In this document: piece by piece, positions 15,778 through 24,842 of the stretch
Numbering within the stretch: the stretch's first letter is position 1
How the letters are laid out: every line of letters begins with the position of its first letter
Assembly (NCBI RefSeq): GCF_036002945.1
Contig: NZ_CP108529.1
Span: 2,294,001-2,358,000, forward strand
Source: Streptomyces sp. NBC_01224
Lineage (GTDB): Bacteria; Actinomycetota; Actinomycetes; Streptomycetales; Streptomycetaceae
Length of the DNA stretch: 64,000 bases
Reading direction: 5' to 3'
Made by a program: the position numbers and the translations under genes
The notes under the pieces: generated by a model
What the model was told of the DNA's origin: nothing
The model's input: the letters and a program-made list of their open reading frames with translations, nothing else
The model's database searches: none

Positions 15778-17047
15778 GAAACAGATCGAACGCGCGCAGC
15801 GTCCGCACCCGGTAGCCGCCGTCGCGGAAGTACGCCAGGTCGCGGGCGAGGGCCGCCGGGTCGCAGGCGACGTAGGCGATGCGGCGGGCGCCGAGGCCGG
15901 TCAGGTGCTTGACCGTCTGCTTGCCGGCGCCTGCGCGCGGGGGGTCGAGGACGATCAGGTCGGTCTCGGTGATGCCGGTGCGCGGCAGGACCTGGTCGAC
16001 CTTGCCGTGCTCGATGCGGACCCGCTCCAGGTCCTTCAGGTTGTGCCGGGCGTCCTCCACGGCGCGCTTGCCGGACTCGATACCGAGGACGGCGCCCTTC
16101 TCGCCGATGCGCTGGCCGATGGCGCCCGCGAACAGGCCGACGCCGCAGTAGAGGTCGAGGGCGGTGTCGCCCTTGCGGGGCAGCAGGCCCTGCATGACGG
16201 CGCGGACGAGGGTGTTGGCGGCTTGCGGGTGGACCTGCCAGAAGCCGCCCGAGCCGACCCGGTAGGTGCGATCGTCGGCGCGCTCGCGGACGAAGGCGCG
16301 GCCGTGCACGCGGTGGACCCCGCCGTCGCGCTCGTCGACGCGCATCACCGAGACGGGCTTGTCGAGCTCGACGAGGGGCAGCCGGCCGCCCGGCCGCGGG
16401 GTGAGGATCACCTGGCGGTCGTGGGAGCCGGTGGCCGCGATGGCTTCCACCGAGGCCATGCCGGGCCATTCCCGCTTCTCGATGCCGAGCTCGGTGACGC
16501 CGGGGGCCGCGATCAGGCAGCGCTCGATCGGCTCCACGTCGTGCGAGCGGTGCTTGCGCAGGCCGACACGGCCGTCCTCGTCGATGGCGTACTGGACCCG
16601 GGTGCGCCAGGCCGGTACCTCGCCCGCCGGAAGCTTGTCACCCTCGGCCGGCATGACGGTGCCGTCCCAGCCCGCCTCCTCGGGGGTGAGGCCCGCGAGG
16701 CGCTGAAGTTGTTCGGCGATCACTTCGCCCTTGAGCCTGCGCTGGGCGCCGGGCTTGGCGTGCTGCCAGTCGCAGCCGCCGCACTTGCCGGGACCGGCGT
16801 ACGGGCAGGGCGCCTCGACGCGGTCCTTGGACGCCTCGAGGATCCTTACCGCGTCGGCGCGCAGGAAGCGGGAGTCGCTCTCGCCCTCGGTGACCTTGGC
16901 GATGATCTTCTCGCCGGGAAGCGTGTGCCGTACGAAGAGGACCTGGCCCTCCGAGGTACGGGCGATGCAGTGGCCGCCGTGTGCGACGGGCCCGACCTCG
17001 ACCTCGTACTCCTCCCCGACCAGCGACGACGTGGGTTCGTTCTGCAT
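15719..17047 (-). CDS. TrmA/RlmD-family RNA 5-methyluridine methyltransferase
   Basis: SAM-dependent enzyme methylating C5 of uridine in RNA (442 aa). An N-terminal TRAM domain (residues ~8-65, YEVEVGPVAHGGHCIAR) binds RNA. Cysteines in CPYAGPGKCGGCDWQH plus IERCL form the [4Fe-4S] site of the RlmC/RlmD branch. The Rossmann core has DLYCGVGLFAG, VLDPPRAGAG and the nucleophile motif YVACDPAALARDL. ATG at 17,047 is chosen; an upstream GTG/ATG extension is not conserved-looking. Which rRNA or tRNA position it modifies cannot be told. Its 3' end is the apparent target of the stacked elements. Confidence 0.92.
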   Translation of the reverse strand: MQNEPTSSLVGEEYEVEVGPVAHGGHCIARTSEGQVLFVRHTLPGEKIIAKVTEGESDSRFLRADAVRILEASKDRVEAPCPYAGPGKCGGCDWQHAKPGAQRRLKGEVIAEQLQRLAGLTPEEAGWDGTVMPAEGDKLPAGEVPAWRTRVQYAIDEDGRVGLRKHRSHDVEPIERCLIAAPGVTELGIEKREWPGMASVEAIAATGSHDRQVILTPRPGGRLPLVELDKPVSVMRVDERDGGVHRVHGRAFVRERADDRTYRVGSGGFWQVHPQAANTLVRAVMQGLLPRKGDTALDLYCGVGLFAGAIGQRIGEKGAVLGIESGKRAVEDARHNLKDLERVRIEHGKVDQVLPRTGITETDLIVLDPPRAGAGKQTVKHLTGLGARRIAYVACDPAALARDLAYFRDGGYRVRTLRAFDLFPMTSHVECVAILEPAAKGA

Positions 17048-17075
17048 GAGGGGGTGGCTCCAGAGATCAAGGGAA

Positions 17076-17126
17076 AAACGGCCGGACAACAACCCACGAG
17101 TCTACGTGGGTGTCGTCCGGCCGTTT
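17076..17126 (-). terminator. Hairpin after the K+ importer gene
   Basis: AAACGGCCGGAC... at 17,076-17,097 pairs with 17,104-17,126 (CGTGGGT...GTCCGGCCGTTT) with a small internal loop. Lies between the importer stop and the methyltransferase start on the same strand. Confidence 0.7.
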
Positions 17127-17147
17127 ACCACGATCGGGCGGGCGCGG

Positions 17148-19196
17148 TCAGCCCTTGTTGGCGGGTTCCTTGGGCCTGCGTTCCACGGGTCCGCGGCGCA
17201 CCGAGCCCGGTGCGCTCCACTCGGCGCGCTTCCTGGCGCGCTTCTTCGCCGCCTCGGAGGACTCCAGCTGGTACGGCACGGAGGTCACCATCACGCCCGG
17301 GGTGAACAGCAGCCGCCCCTTGAGGCGCAGGGCGCTCTGGTTGTGGAGGAGGTGCTCGTACCAGTGGCCGACCACGTACTCCGGGATGTACACGCTCACG
17401 ACGTCGCGCGGGCTCTCCCGGCGCAGACCCTTCACGTAGTCGATGACCGGGCGGGTCACCTCGCGGTACGGGGAGTCGAGGATCTTCAGCGGGATGTCGA
17501 TGCCGCGCCGGTCCCAGTCCTCCCTGAGCGCCTTGGTCTCGGCCGGGTCGACGCTGATGGAGAGCGCCTCCAACTGGTGGGAGCGGATCAGCTTGGCGTA
17601 GGCGAGGGCGCGCAGCGTGGGCCGGTGGAGCTTGGAGACCAGGACGATCGAGTGGACCCTGGAGGGCCGCATCGTCTCGTCGGCCGGGGTCTCCTCCGCG
17701 GCGATCTCCTCGGCGACCCGGTCGTAGTGCTTCCGGATCGCGGTCATCGTCGCGAAGAAGATGCACATGCCGAGCAGGGCGACCCAGGCACCGTGGGTGA
17801 ACTTGGTGACCAGGACGACCACGAGGACGAGGCCGGTCAGGAAGGCGCCGAAGGCGTTGATCGCACGGGAGCGGATCATGTGGCGGCGCTTGTCGGCGTC
17901 CTTCTCGGTGCGCAGGTGCCGGTTCCAGTGGCGGACCATGCCGGTCTGGCTGAGCGTGAAGGACACGAACACGCCGACGATGTAGAGCTGGATCAGCCGG
18001 GTCGAGTCGGCGCCGTAGACGACGACGAGCAGGGCGGCCGCGCCGGCGAGCAGCACGATGCCGTTGGAGAAGGCGAGGCGGTCGCCGCGGGTGTGCAGCT
18101 GGCGCGGCAGGTAGCGGTCCTGGGCGAGGATCGAGCCGAGCACCGGGAAGCCGTTGTACGCCGTGTTCGCCGCGAGGAACAGCACCAGGGCGGTGGCAGC
18201 GGCGAGCACGATGAACAGGAAGCTGCCGTTGCCGAAGACGGCCTCGGCGACCTGCGTGATCACCGGGTCCTGCACATAGCCGGGGCCGACCGGCACACCG
18301 CCTTTCAGCAGGTCCTGCGCCGGGTTCTCGGCCATCCGGACGTCGGTGACCAGGGCGAGGGCGATGATGCCGACGAGCATGGTGATGGCGAGCACGCCCA
18401 TCATCGAGAGCGTCGTCGCCGCGTTCTTGGACTTGGGCTTGCGGAAGGCCGGGACGCCGTTGGAGACCGCCTCGACGCCGGTGAGCGCGGCACAGCCGGA
18501 GGAGAAGGCGCGCAGCAGCAGGAAGACGAGAGCGAAGCCCGCGAGGCCCTCCTGCTCCGCCTTGATGTGGAAGTCGGCGGTGGGCGCGCGCATGGTGTCG
18601 CCGAGCACGAGAGTGCGGAAGGCACCCCACGCGACCATGATGAAGACGCCCACGACGAACACGTACGTCGGAATCGCGAAGAGCGACCCGGACTCCTTGA
18701 CGCCGCGCAGGTTCATCAGCGTCAGCAGGAGGATCACCGCGACGGCGCACAGCACCTTGTGCTCGACCACGAACGGGATCGCCGAGCCCAGGTTCTCGAT
18801 GCCGGAGGTGATGGAGACGGCGACGGTGAGGACGTAGTCCACAAGCAACGCGCTGGCGACCGTCAGGCCGGCCTTGGGGCCGAGGTTGGTGGTGGCGACC
18901 TCGTAGTCGCCGCCGCCGCTGGGGTACGCGTGCACGTTCTGCCGGTACGACGCCACCACGGTGAACATCACCACCACGACCGCCAGGGCGATCCACGGGC
19001 TGAAGTGGTACGCCGACACGCCCGCGACAGACAGGACGAGCAGAACCTCGCCAGGCGCGTAGGCAACGGAGGACAAGGCGTCGGAGGCGAAGACGGGGAG
19101 GGCGATGCGCTTCGGCAGGAGTGTTTCTCCGAGCCGGTCACTGCGCAGTGCGCGCCCGATCAGGATCCGTTTGGGCACGTCGGTCAGTTTGGACAC
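17148..19196 (-). CDS. KimA-family high-affinity K+ importer (APC superfamily)
   Basis: A 682-residue APC-type transporter with ~12 membrane segments and a cytoplasmic C-terminal domain. Alignment by eye to Bacillus KimA (YdaO) is strong along its length: FASDALSSVAYAPGEVLLV, SYRQNVHAYPSGGGDYEV, LLVDYVLTVAVSI, RAFSSGCAALTGVEAVSNG, FTLSQTGM and HNQSALRLKGRLLFTPG. KimA proteins import K+ by proton symport and are inhibited by c-di-AMP through the C-terminal domain. GTG at 19,196 is the first start consistent with the family N-terminus (PKRILIGRALRSDRLGE). The nearby TrkA-type and Kdp genes fit a K+ role. Substrate is inferred from homology. Confidence 0.83.
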   Translation of the reverse strand: MSKLTDVPKRILIGRALRSDRLGETLLPKRIALPVFASDALSSVAYAPGEVLLVLSVAGVSAYHFSPWIALAVVVVMFTVVASYRQNVHAYPSGGGDYEVATTNLGPKAGLTVASALLVDYVLTVAVSITSGIENLGSAIPFVVEHKVLCAVAVILLLTLMNLRGVKESGSLFAIPTYVFVVGVFIMVAWGAFRTLVLGDTMRAPTADFHIKAEQEGLAGFALVFLLLRAFSSGCAALTGVEAVSNGVPAFRKPKSKNAATTLSMMGVLAITMLVGIIALALVTDVRMAENPAQDLLKGGVPVGPGYVQDPVITQVAEAVFGNGSFLFIVLAAATALVLFLAANTAYNGFPVLGSILAQDRYLPRQLHTRGDRLAFSNGIVLLAGAAALLVVVYGADSTRLIQLYIVGVFVSFTLSQTGMVRHWNRHLRTEKDADKRRHMIRSRAINAFGAFLTGLVLVVVLVTKFTHGAWVALLGMCIFFATMTAIRKHYDRVAEEIAAEETPADETMRPSRVHSIVLVSKLHRPTLRALAYAKLIRSHQLEALSISVDPAETKALREDWDRRGIDIPLKILDSPYREVTRPVIDYVKGLRRESPRDVVSVYIPEYVVGHWYEHLLHNQSALRLKGRLLFTPGVMVTSVPYQLESSEAAKKRARKRAEWSAPGSVRRGPVERRPKEPANKG

Positions 19197-19308
19197 GCAG
19201 AGGATCGTAAGCGTTCCGTATGGAAGCCGCGGACCCACCACCCCCGTGGCCCCGCAATCTCCTGCGCTCGGACGAAAAAGCCACGAAATCCTTAACGAAA
19301 TCCTTGCA

Positions 19309-20340
19309 CTAAGCGTCCGCGAAAAGTGCGCTGTAACCATTCAATGCGGGCTGACCGCCGAGATGTGCGTAAAGGACGGTGGAATCGCGGGCGATCTCGC
19401 CGCGGGCCACGAGATCGGCCATTCCCGCCATCGACTTCCCCTCGTACACGGGGTCGGTGACCATGCCCTCGGTACGGGCGGCCAGCCGCATGGCGTCGAG
19501 GGTCGTGTCGTCGGGGATGCCGTAGGTGCCCGCGTGGTAGCGCTCGTCGAGCTCGATGTCGTCCACGGTGAGTTCCCGGCGCACCCCGATGAGCCGTGCG
19601 GTGCCGGCCGCGATCCGGGCGATCTGCTCGCGGGTACGGGCGGGCTCGGCGGAGGCGTCGATGCCCAGTACGCGGCGTGGGCGGGCGCCCGCCTCCTCCA
19701 GCGCGGCGAAGCCCGCGACCATGCCGGCCTGGGTGGAGCCGGTCACCGAGCAGACGACCACGGTGTCGAAGAACACGCCGAGCGCGCGTTCCTGCTCGGC
19801 CACCTCGTACGCCCAGTTCGCGAAGCCGAGCCCGCCCAGCGGGTGGTCGGACGCGCCCGCGGGGATCGCGTACGGCCTGCCGCCGCCCTCCTCCACCTCG
19901 CGCAGCGCCTGCTCCCAGCTCTCCTTGACCCCGATACCGAACCCGGCGCGCACCAGACGGACGTCGGCGCCCGCCAGGCGGCTGATCAGGATGTTGCCGA
20001 CCTTGTCGTAGACGGCGTCGGGCCACTCGACCCAGCTCTCCTGGATGAGTACGCACTTGAGACCGGCGCGGGCGGCGACCGCCGCGACCTGGCGGGTGTG
20101 GTTGGACTGGACGCCGCCGATGGATACGAGGGTGTCGCAGCCCTTCGCGAGGGCGTCGGCGACGAGGTATTCGAGCTTGCGGGTCTTGTTGCCGCCGTAG
20201 GCGATGCCGGAGTTGCAGTCCTCCCGCTTGGCCCAGACCTCGGCGCCGCCGAGGTGCTCGGTGAGCCGGTCGAGCCGGTGCACGGGCGAGGGGCCGAAGA
20301 GGAGGGGGTAGCGGTCGTACGAAGAGATCGAGATCGACAC
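19309..20340 (-). CDS. acdS: 1-aminocyclopropane-1-carboxylate (ACC) deaminase
   Basis: PLP enzyme (fold type II) that splits the ethylene precursor ACC into 2-oxobutyrate and ammonia, a plant-association trait. 343 aa. PLP lysine in [29 protein letters not shown]; phosphate loop [14 protein letters not shown]. The residues that separate ACC deaminase from D-cysteine desulfhydrase are both of the deaminase type: Glu in [16 protein letters not shown] and Leu in [16 protein letters not shown] at 20,340 follows GGGAGCCCC. Downstream of and probably controlled by the GntR gene. Not clearly part of the K+ genes around it. Confidence 0.93.
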   Translation of the reverse strand: MSISISSYDRYPLLFGPSPVHRLDRLTEHLGGAEVWAKREDCNSGIAYGGNKTRKLEYLVADALAKGCDTLVSIGGVQSNHTRQVAAVAARAGLKCVLIQESWVEWPDAVYDKVGNILISRLAGADVRLVRAGFGIGVKESWEQALREVEEGGGRPYAIPAGASDHPLGGLGFANWAYEVAEQERALGVFFDTVVVCSVTGSTQAGMVAGFAALEEAGARPRRVLGIDASAEPARTREQIARIAAGTARLIGVRRELTVDDIELDERYHAGTYGIPDDTTLDAMRLAARTEGMVTDPVYEGKSMAGMADLVARGEIARDSTVLYAHLGGQPALNGYSALFADA

Positions 20341-20428
20341 TGGGGCTCCCTTGGTCGGGGTGAGGTGGGGTGGGGTGGGTCCACTCGCGCTCGGAATCGC
20401 TCGGCCGGTGGGCATCGCGCGCTGCGGG

Positions 20429-21085
20429 CTACTCGAGCGGTTCGTCGGCCAGTTCTTCGAGCGCCCGCCAGATCTCCGCGGTGACCCGGGCCGCGGCTTC
20501 GGCATCGCGCCGCGCGCACGCCTCGATCAGCCGGTCGTGCAGCTCCGCCGAGCCGTGTGCCGCGCCGGCCGTGCCGAACTGCCGCCACTCCAGGCGCCGG
20601 ATCAAGGGCGAGTAGCGCCGGACGGTGGCGGCCACGGCGCGGTTGCCGCAGGCGGTGACGAGGACGTCGTGGAGCCGGTCGTCGGCGCGCAGTGCGTCCG
20701 CCACGTCGCCGCGGCGGGTCGCGTCCCGGAAGCGGTCGTTCGCCTCGCGCATCGCCGTGATGTCCGAATCCGTGAGGAGGGGTACGGCCGTCCCGGCGGC
20801 GAGTTCCTGCATGGCCCGGACGACCGCCGCCGCGTCCCGGACGTCGCGCGGCACCAGCCGGGTCACCCGGGTGTAGCTCTGCGGCTTGGATTCGACGAGG
20901 CCCTCGCCGGAGAGCCGGGACAGTGCGTCGCGGACCGGGGCCCGGGAGAGTCCGAGCCGTTCGGCGAGGTCGGCGTCGCGGACGGGGGCACCGGGCGGGA
21001 TGTCGCCGCGGACGATGGCGTCACGGATCGCCTCGTACGCGGTGTCCCGCAGCAGGGTCCGTCGGACGGGGCGCAGGGTCTCCAT
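20429..21085 (-). CDS. GntR/FCD-family transcriptional regulator
   Basis: A 218-residue FadR-type regulator. N-terminal winged helix ([36 protein letters not shown]) and a C-terminal all-helical FCD ligand domain with metal-type residues ([28 protein letters not shown]). It is 88 bases upstream of acdS on the same strand, so it is likely the regulator of ACC deamination. A perfect operator-like palindrome lies 6 bases before its start. Confidence 0.88.
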   Translation of the reverse strand: METLRPVRRTLLRDTAYEAIRDAIVRGDIPPGAPVRDADLAERLGLSRAPVRDALSRLSGEGLVESKPQSYTRVTRLVPRDVRDAAAVVRAMQELAAGTAVPLLTDSDITAMREANDRFRDATRRGDVADALRADDRLHDVLVTACGNRAVAATVRRYSPLIRRLEWRQFGTAGAAHGSAELHDRLIEACARRDAEAAARVTAEIWRALEELADEPLE

Positions 21086-21090
21086 GAACT

Positions 21091-21105
21091 GACATGTTAG
21101 ATGTC
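21091..21105. promoter_or_regulatory. Candidate GntR operator
   Basis: GACATGTTAGATGTC, a perfect inverted repeat (GACAT / ATGTC) with a 5-base spacer, 6 bases upstream of the gntR ATG. Size and symmetry fit a FadR-type site and suggest autoregulation. Confidence 0.5.
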
Positions 21106-21347
21106 TGCAGTCGTCGTACTCAAGGGTCCGTCCCGCAGTGTCTGAATCCGGCGGGCGGCCCCGTCCGCATCACGAGGCGCGGCGAAGGCGCACTCGGATG
21201 AGGCTTCGCACTCCCGGCCGCATAAGCTCATCCTGGGCAACGGGACAGACCGTTGCCCCGTTGTTTGCCCGGCAAGCTGAGGAAGAAGTGTGAGCAGGGT
21301 GTTTTCGCAGGTCAGCCGGACAACCAGGACTGCGAGGTAGGCGCAAG

Positions 21348-22016
21348 GTGCACATCGTCATCATGGGCTGCGGGCGAGTAGGAGCCGCTCTCGCGCAGAC
21401 CCTGGAGCAGCAGGGGCACACGGTCGCCGTCATCGACCAGGACCCCACGGCGTTCCGGCGCCTCGGGTCCGGATTCGGTGGGCGGCGCGTCACCGGTGTC
21501 GGCTTCGACCAGGACACCCTCCGTGAGGCGGGGATCGAGGAGGCCGGTGCGTTCGCCGCGGTGAGCAGCGGCGACAACTCGAACATCATCGCCGCCCGGG
21601 TGGCCCGCGAGATGTTCGGCATCGAGAATGTCGCGGCGCGGATCTACGACCCCCGGCGCGCCGAGGTCTACCAGCGCCTCGGTATCCCCACGGTCGCCAC
21701 CGTGCGCTGGACCGCGGACCAGATGCTGCGGCGGCTGCTGCCCTCGGGCGCCGAGCCGCTGTGGCGGGATCCGAGCGGCGGTGTGCAGCTCGCGGAGGTA
21801 CACACCACACCGTCCTGGATCGGCCACAAGATCAGCACGCTGCAGGAGGAGACGGGCGTCCGCGTGGCGTTCCTCACCCGGTTGGGCGAAGCCATTCTGC
21901 CCACCTCGCAGACGGTGCTGCAGGAGGGCGACCTGGTCCACGTGATGATGCGTACGGACGAGATCGCAAAGGTCGAGGCGGCCTTCGCCGAGGGTCCTGA
22001 GGAGGGCGGTCACTGA
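21348..22016 (+). CDS. TrkA-family K+ uptake regulator 1 (RCK domain)
   Basis: A 222-residue cytoplasmic protein: Rossmann RCK_N domain with dinucleotide loop (MHIVIMGCGRVGAALAQTLE) and Asp for ribose (VAVIDQDP), then an RCK_C/TrkA-C domain from ~140 (WIGHKISTLQEETGVRVAFL). Such subunits gate K+ channels or Trk/Ktr transporters in response to NAD(H), ATP or c-di-AMP. GTG start at 21,348. Its stop overlaps the start of the second TrkA-like gene (TGATG), so the two are co-translated, as in mycobacterial CeoB/CeoC. No Trk/Ktr membrane subunit is adjacent; partners could be KimA or a distant transporter. Confidence 0.88.
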   Translation: MHIVIMGCGRVGAALAQTLEQQGHTVAVIDQDPTAFRRLGSGFGGRRVTGVGFDQDTLREAGIEEAGAFAAVSSGDNSNIIAARVAREMFGIENVAARIYDPRRAEVYQRLGIPTVATVRWTADQMLRRLLPSGAEPLWRDPSGGVQLAEVHTTPSWIGHKISTLQEETGVRVAFLTRLGEAILPTSQTVLQEGDLVHVMMRTDEIAKVEAAFAEGPEEGGH

Positions 22017-22696
22017 TGCGTGTCGCGATTGCCGGGGCCGGTGCGGTGGGCCGTTCCATCGCAGGCGAGCTGCTGGAGAACGGGCACGAGGTGCTGCTCG
22101 TCGACAAGGCGCCGACGGCCATTTCGGTGGAGCGGGTGCCGATGGCCGAGTGGCTGCTGGCGGACGCCTGCGAGATCACCTCACTCGACGAGGCGGCGCT
22201 TCAACGCTGCAACGTCGTGATCGCCGCGACCGGCGACGACAAGGTGAATCTGGTCGTCTCGCTGCTCGCCAAGACCGAGTACGGCGTGCCGAGGGTCGTC
22301 GCCCGGGTCAACAACCCGAAGAACGAGTGGCTGTTCAACGAGGCCTGGGGCGTCGATGTGGCGGTCTCCACGCCGCGTCTGATGTCGGCCCTGGTCGAGG
22401 AGGCGGTGAGCGTCGGCGATCTGGTCCGGCTGCTGCGCTTCAGCCATGGCGACGCCAACCTGGTCGAGCTGACGCTGCCCCCGGAGTCGGCGCTGGCCGG
22501 CACCCAGGTCGGCGATGTGGCCTGGCCCGAGGACACCTCGCTGGTAACCATCATCCGCGGGCAGCGTGTTCTGACGCCGAGCACCGAGGAGACGCTGGAG
22601 GCCGGTGACGAGCTGCTGTTCGTGGCCGCACAGGCACGTGAGGAGCAGTTGGAGGACCTGCTGTCGGTACGCCGGGGCGACTCGGAGGAGGACTGA
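22016..22696 (+). CDS. TrkA-family K+ uptake regulator 2 (RCK domain)
   Basis: A 226-residue paralogue: MRVAIAGAGAVGRSIAGELL with GxGxxG, ribose Asp in LLVDKAP, DLVRLLRFSHGDANLVELTL and a TrkA-C domain ending ETLEAGDELLFVAAQ. Start overlaps the stop of the first gene by one base. Together they could form the heteromeric gating ring expected for Actinobacteria. An acidic tail (SVRRGDSEED) ends the protein. A strong bidirectional hairpin follows. Confidence 0.88.
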   Translation: MRVAIAGAGAVGRSIAGELLENGHEVLLVDKAPTAISVERVPMAEWLLADACEITSLDEAALQRCNVVIAATGDDKVNLVVSLLAKTEYGVPRVVARVNNPKNEWLFNEAWGVDVAVSTPRLMSALVEEAVSVGDLVRLLRFSHGDANLVELTLPPESALAGTQVGDVAWPEDTSLVTIIRGQRVLTPSTEETLEAGDELLFVAAQAREEQLEDLLSVRRGDSEED

Positions 22697-22711
22697 CCGA
22701 GGCAGGGCAGG

Positions 22712-22765
22712 CAGACGGAAGGGGCCCGGAACCGTTTTCGCACGGTGCCGGGCCCCTTCCGTCTG
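22712..22765. terminator. Bidirectional terminator
   Basis: CAGACGGAAGGGGCCCGG... pairs with ...CCGGGCCCCTTCCGTCTG around TTTTCG, with one mismatch pair, between the convergent TrkA and DUF3159 genes. Confidence 0.85.
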
Positions 22766-22776
22766 TCGTGGGCGGT

Positions 22777-23541
22777 TCAGAACTCCTGGTGACGCGTCGC
22801 GGCGGCGGCCGCCTCCGCCTTGCGGGCCTTCTCGGCCTGCTCCTGCGCCTCCATCTCGGCGAAGACATCGATGGGCGGCGGCGCCTTGGCGAGGAAGACC
22901 CAGGTCAGATAGACCGCGAGCAGGAACGGCGGGATCTTCAGGGCGACCAGGACCCAGCCGAACTGGGTGGTGTCGGCCCACCAGTACAGCGGGAAGAGGA
23001 TCGCGCACTTGGCGAGCAGGATCAGCCCCCAGGCGTAACTGGCTTTGGCGTACGCCTTCTTGCGGCCGGGGTTCCTGGTGCGCCAGGAGAGGTTCTCCTT
23101 GAACACCGGGCCCAGCATCAGACCGATCAGCGGCACCCCGGCGAGGGTGGTGATCAGGTAGGCGAGTGCCAGGCCGAGCGTGTAGAGCATGCCCGGCAGA
23201 TAGAAGTCCTTGGCATTGCCGGTCATCATCGCGAAGACCACACCGAAGGCCACGCCGAAGACACCGCTGAAGGCGTGCTTGACGGTGTCCCTGCGGATCA
23301 GCCGCACGGCGACGAGGACCAGGGACACCACCAGGGCCGCGATGGCCGAGAGGTGCAGATCCTTGTTGATCGTGAAGATCGTGACGAAGAGCAGCCCGGG
23401 AACGACTGTCTCCACCATCCCCCGGACACCGCCGAACGCCTCGAAGAGCGCGGCCTCGGTGACCGCTTTCGCGTCGGCCTCCTGCTGGTCGGTGCGGGTG
23501 GTGCGGTCCTTGTCGGACGTCGGCTTGTCGAGAGACGTCAC
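22777..23541 (-). CDS. DUF3159 membrane protein
   Basis: A 254-residue membrane protein with about six hydrophobic segments (VVPGLLFVTIFTI; LHLSAIAALVVSLVLVAV; AFSGVFGVAFGVVFAMM; LGLALAYLITTLAGVPLIG; WGLILLAKCAILFPL; IPPFLLAVYLTWVFLA) and a Lys/Glu/Ala-rich C-terminal helix. Matches the actinobacterial DUF3159 family, whose role is unknown. ATG at 23,541, 3 bases after the OB-fold gene, so the two form an operon. That pairing is frequent in Streptomyces. Confidence 0.82.
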   Translation of the reverse strand: MTSLDKPTSDKDRTTRTDQQEADAKAVTEAALFEAFGGVRGMVETVVPGLLFVTIFTINKDLHLSAIAALVVSLVLVAVRLIRRDTVKHAFSGVFGVAFGVVFAMMTGNAKDFYLPGMLYTLGLALAYLITTLAGVPLIGLMLGPVFKENLSWRTRNPGRKKAYAKASYAWGLILLAKCAILFPLYWWADTTQFGWVLVALKIPPFLLAVYLTWVFLAKAPPPIDVFAEMEAQEQAEKARKAEAAAAATRHQEF

Positions 23542-23544
23542 CGG

Positions 23545-23961
23545 CTACTCCTTGCCGAGCGGTCGGAGTTCGTATTTGGGGTTGAACAGCACCCGGCGTC
23601 CATGGCTCATGGCGATCCGGCCCGAGGCGATGAGCCTGCGCCCCGGTTCTATGCCCGCGATGGAGCGCCGGCCCAGCCAGACCACGTCCAGCGGAGCGGT
23701 GCCGTCGAAGAGCTCCGCCTCCAGGGCGGGCACTCCGGCGCGCGGCCGCAGGGTGACGGTCCGCAACGTACCAGTCACCTTGACGATCTGGCGGTCGGTG
23801 CATTCGGAGATGCGCGTGCAACCCGAAGCCTGCGAGTCCTCCTGCAGCTCCTCGGACTCCAGGTCCTCCTGGGAGCTGGACAGCCGGTCGAGCATCCGCC
23901 GGAAGCGGCCGGACGGCTTCACAGCCTTGCCGGGCTTCTCGGATCGAGGAACAGCACTCAT
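23545..23961 (-). CDS. OB-fold nucleic-acid-binding protein
   Basis: About 138 residues; the C-terminal half is an OB fold of the tRNA-anticodon/RecG-wedge type (VKVTGTLRTVTLRP, ALEAELFDGTAPLDVVWLGR, IAGIEPGRRLIASGRI). The N-terminal ~50 residues are acidic and Ser/Glu-rich. ATG at 23,961. The domain suggests DNA or RNA binding, but the target is unknown. Co-transcribed with the DUF3159 gene. Confidence 0.8.
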   Translation of the reverse strand: MSAVPRSEKPGKAVKPSGRFRRMLDRLSSSQEDLESEELQEDSQASGCTRISECTDRQIVKVTGTLRTVTLRPRAGVPALEAELFDGTAPLDVVWLGRRSIAGIEPGRRLIASGRIAMSHGRRVLFNPKYELRPLGKE

Positions 23962-24059
23962 ATCCGAAGGGTACCGGTCTCCCGTGCTCCGAGCGGGTGT
24001 CCCGGGTCTCACTCGAAGGAGTTACTCGCAAGGATTACGGGACAGGACCCGGTGACCGT

Positions 24060-24752
24060 TCAGCCGCGCTCGAAGCGGTAGCCCATCCCCGGCTCGGTGA
24101 CGAAGTGCCGGGGATGCGAGGGGTCGGCCTCCAGCTTGCGCCTGAGCTGCGCCATGTAGACCCGCAGGTAGTTGGTCTCGGTGCCGTACGAGGGCCCCCA
24201 GACCTCCTGGAGCAGCTGCTTCTGGCTGACCAGCCGGCCGCTGTTGCGGACCAGGACCTCCAGCAGGTGCCATTCGGTGGGGGTGAGCCGTACGTCGCGT
24301 CCCTCGCGGTGGACCTTCTTCGCCGCCAGGTCGACGGTGAACCCATCGGTCTCGACGATCACGACGTCGTCGGAGCCGTGCTGGCCGACGGGTTCGGCGC
24401 GGCGGACGGAGGCACGCAGCCGGGCCAGCAGCTCGTCCATGCCGAACGGCTTGGTGACGTAGTCGTCGGCTCCGGCGTCCAGGGCCTCGACCTTCTCGTC
24501 GGAGGTGTGGCGGGCGGAGAGCACCAGGATCGGCACCCGGGTCCAGCCGCGCAGCCCCTTGATCACCTCGACGCCGTCCATGTCCGGCAGCCCGAGGTCG
24601 AGGACGACGACATCGGGGTGACGGGCGGCGGCGAGCTGGAGGGCGGTCGCGCCGTCGGGCGCGGCGTCCACCTCGTACTTGCGCGCCTTCAGGTTGATCA
24701 CGAGGGCGCGTACGATCTGCGGCTCGTCGTCGACCACAAGCACCCGGGTCAT
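24060..24752 (-). CDS. kdpE: KdpE response regulator (OmpR family)
   Basis: A 230-residue two-domain regulator: receiver with phospho-acceptor Asp in VVVLDLGLPDMDGVEV and Lys in YVTKPFG, then an OmpR-type winged helix (LTPTEWHLLEVLVRNSGRLV; NYLRVYMAQLRRKLEADPSH; GYRFERG). Directly downstream of kdpD on the same strand with a 70-base gap. Activates kdpFABC under K+ limitation or osmotic stress. ATG at 24,752 with AGGAC upstream. Candidate KdpE boxes are noted upstream of the kdp operon at 42,791-42,849. Confidence 0.93.
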   Translation of the reverse strand: MTRVLVVDDEPQIVRALVINLKARKYEVDAAPDGATALQLAAARHPDVVVLDLGLPDMDGVEVIKGLRGWTRVPILVLSARHTSDEKVEALDAGADDYVTKPFGMDELLARLRASVRRAEPVGQHGSDDVVIVETDGFTVDLAAKKVHREGRDVRLTPTEWHLLEVLVRNSGRLVSQKQLLQEVWGPSYGTETNYLRVYMAQLRRKLEADPSHPRHFVTEPGMGYRFERG

Positions 24753-24802
24753 GGGGGTCCTGCCTTTCTGCTGTACGGCGATCTCCTGGAATGTTGCGGA
24801 GA

Positions 24803-24842
24803 TCATGAGGTGACCCGCGAGGTCATGAGGTGACCCGCGCGG
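24803..24842. repeat. 20-bp tandem duplication at the kdpD stop codon
   Basis: TCATGAGGTGACCCGCGAGG at 24,803 is repeated at 24,823 with one change. The kdpD stop lies in the second unit; the first unit contains the same stop one repeat downstream. Confidence 0.7.

Noticed and set aside
16731..19295. An 854-codon plus-strand open frame
   Set aside because: Antisense shadow of the K+ importer; composition is a Gly/Asp/His/Gln-rich readout of the opposite strand with no domains.
19197..19308. c-di-AMP (ydaO-type) riboswitch upstream of the KimA-type gene
   Set aside because: The gap is only 112 bases and I could not find the conserved riboswitch core by eye.
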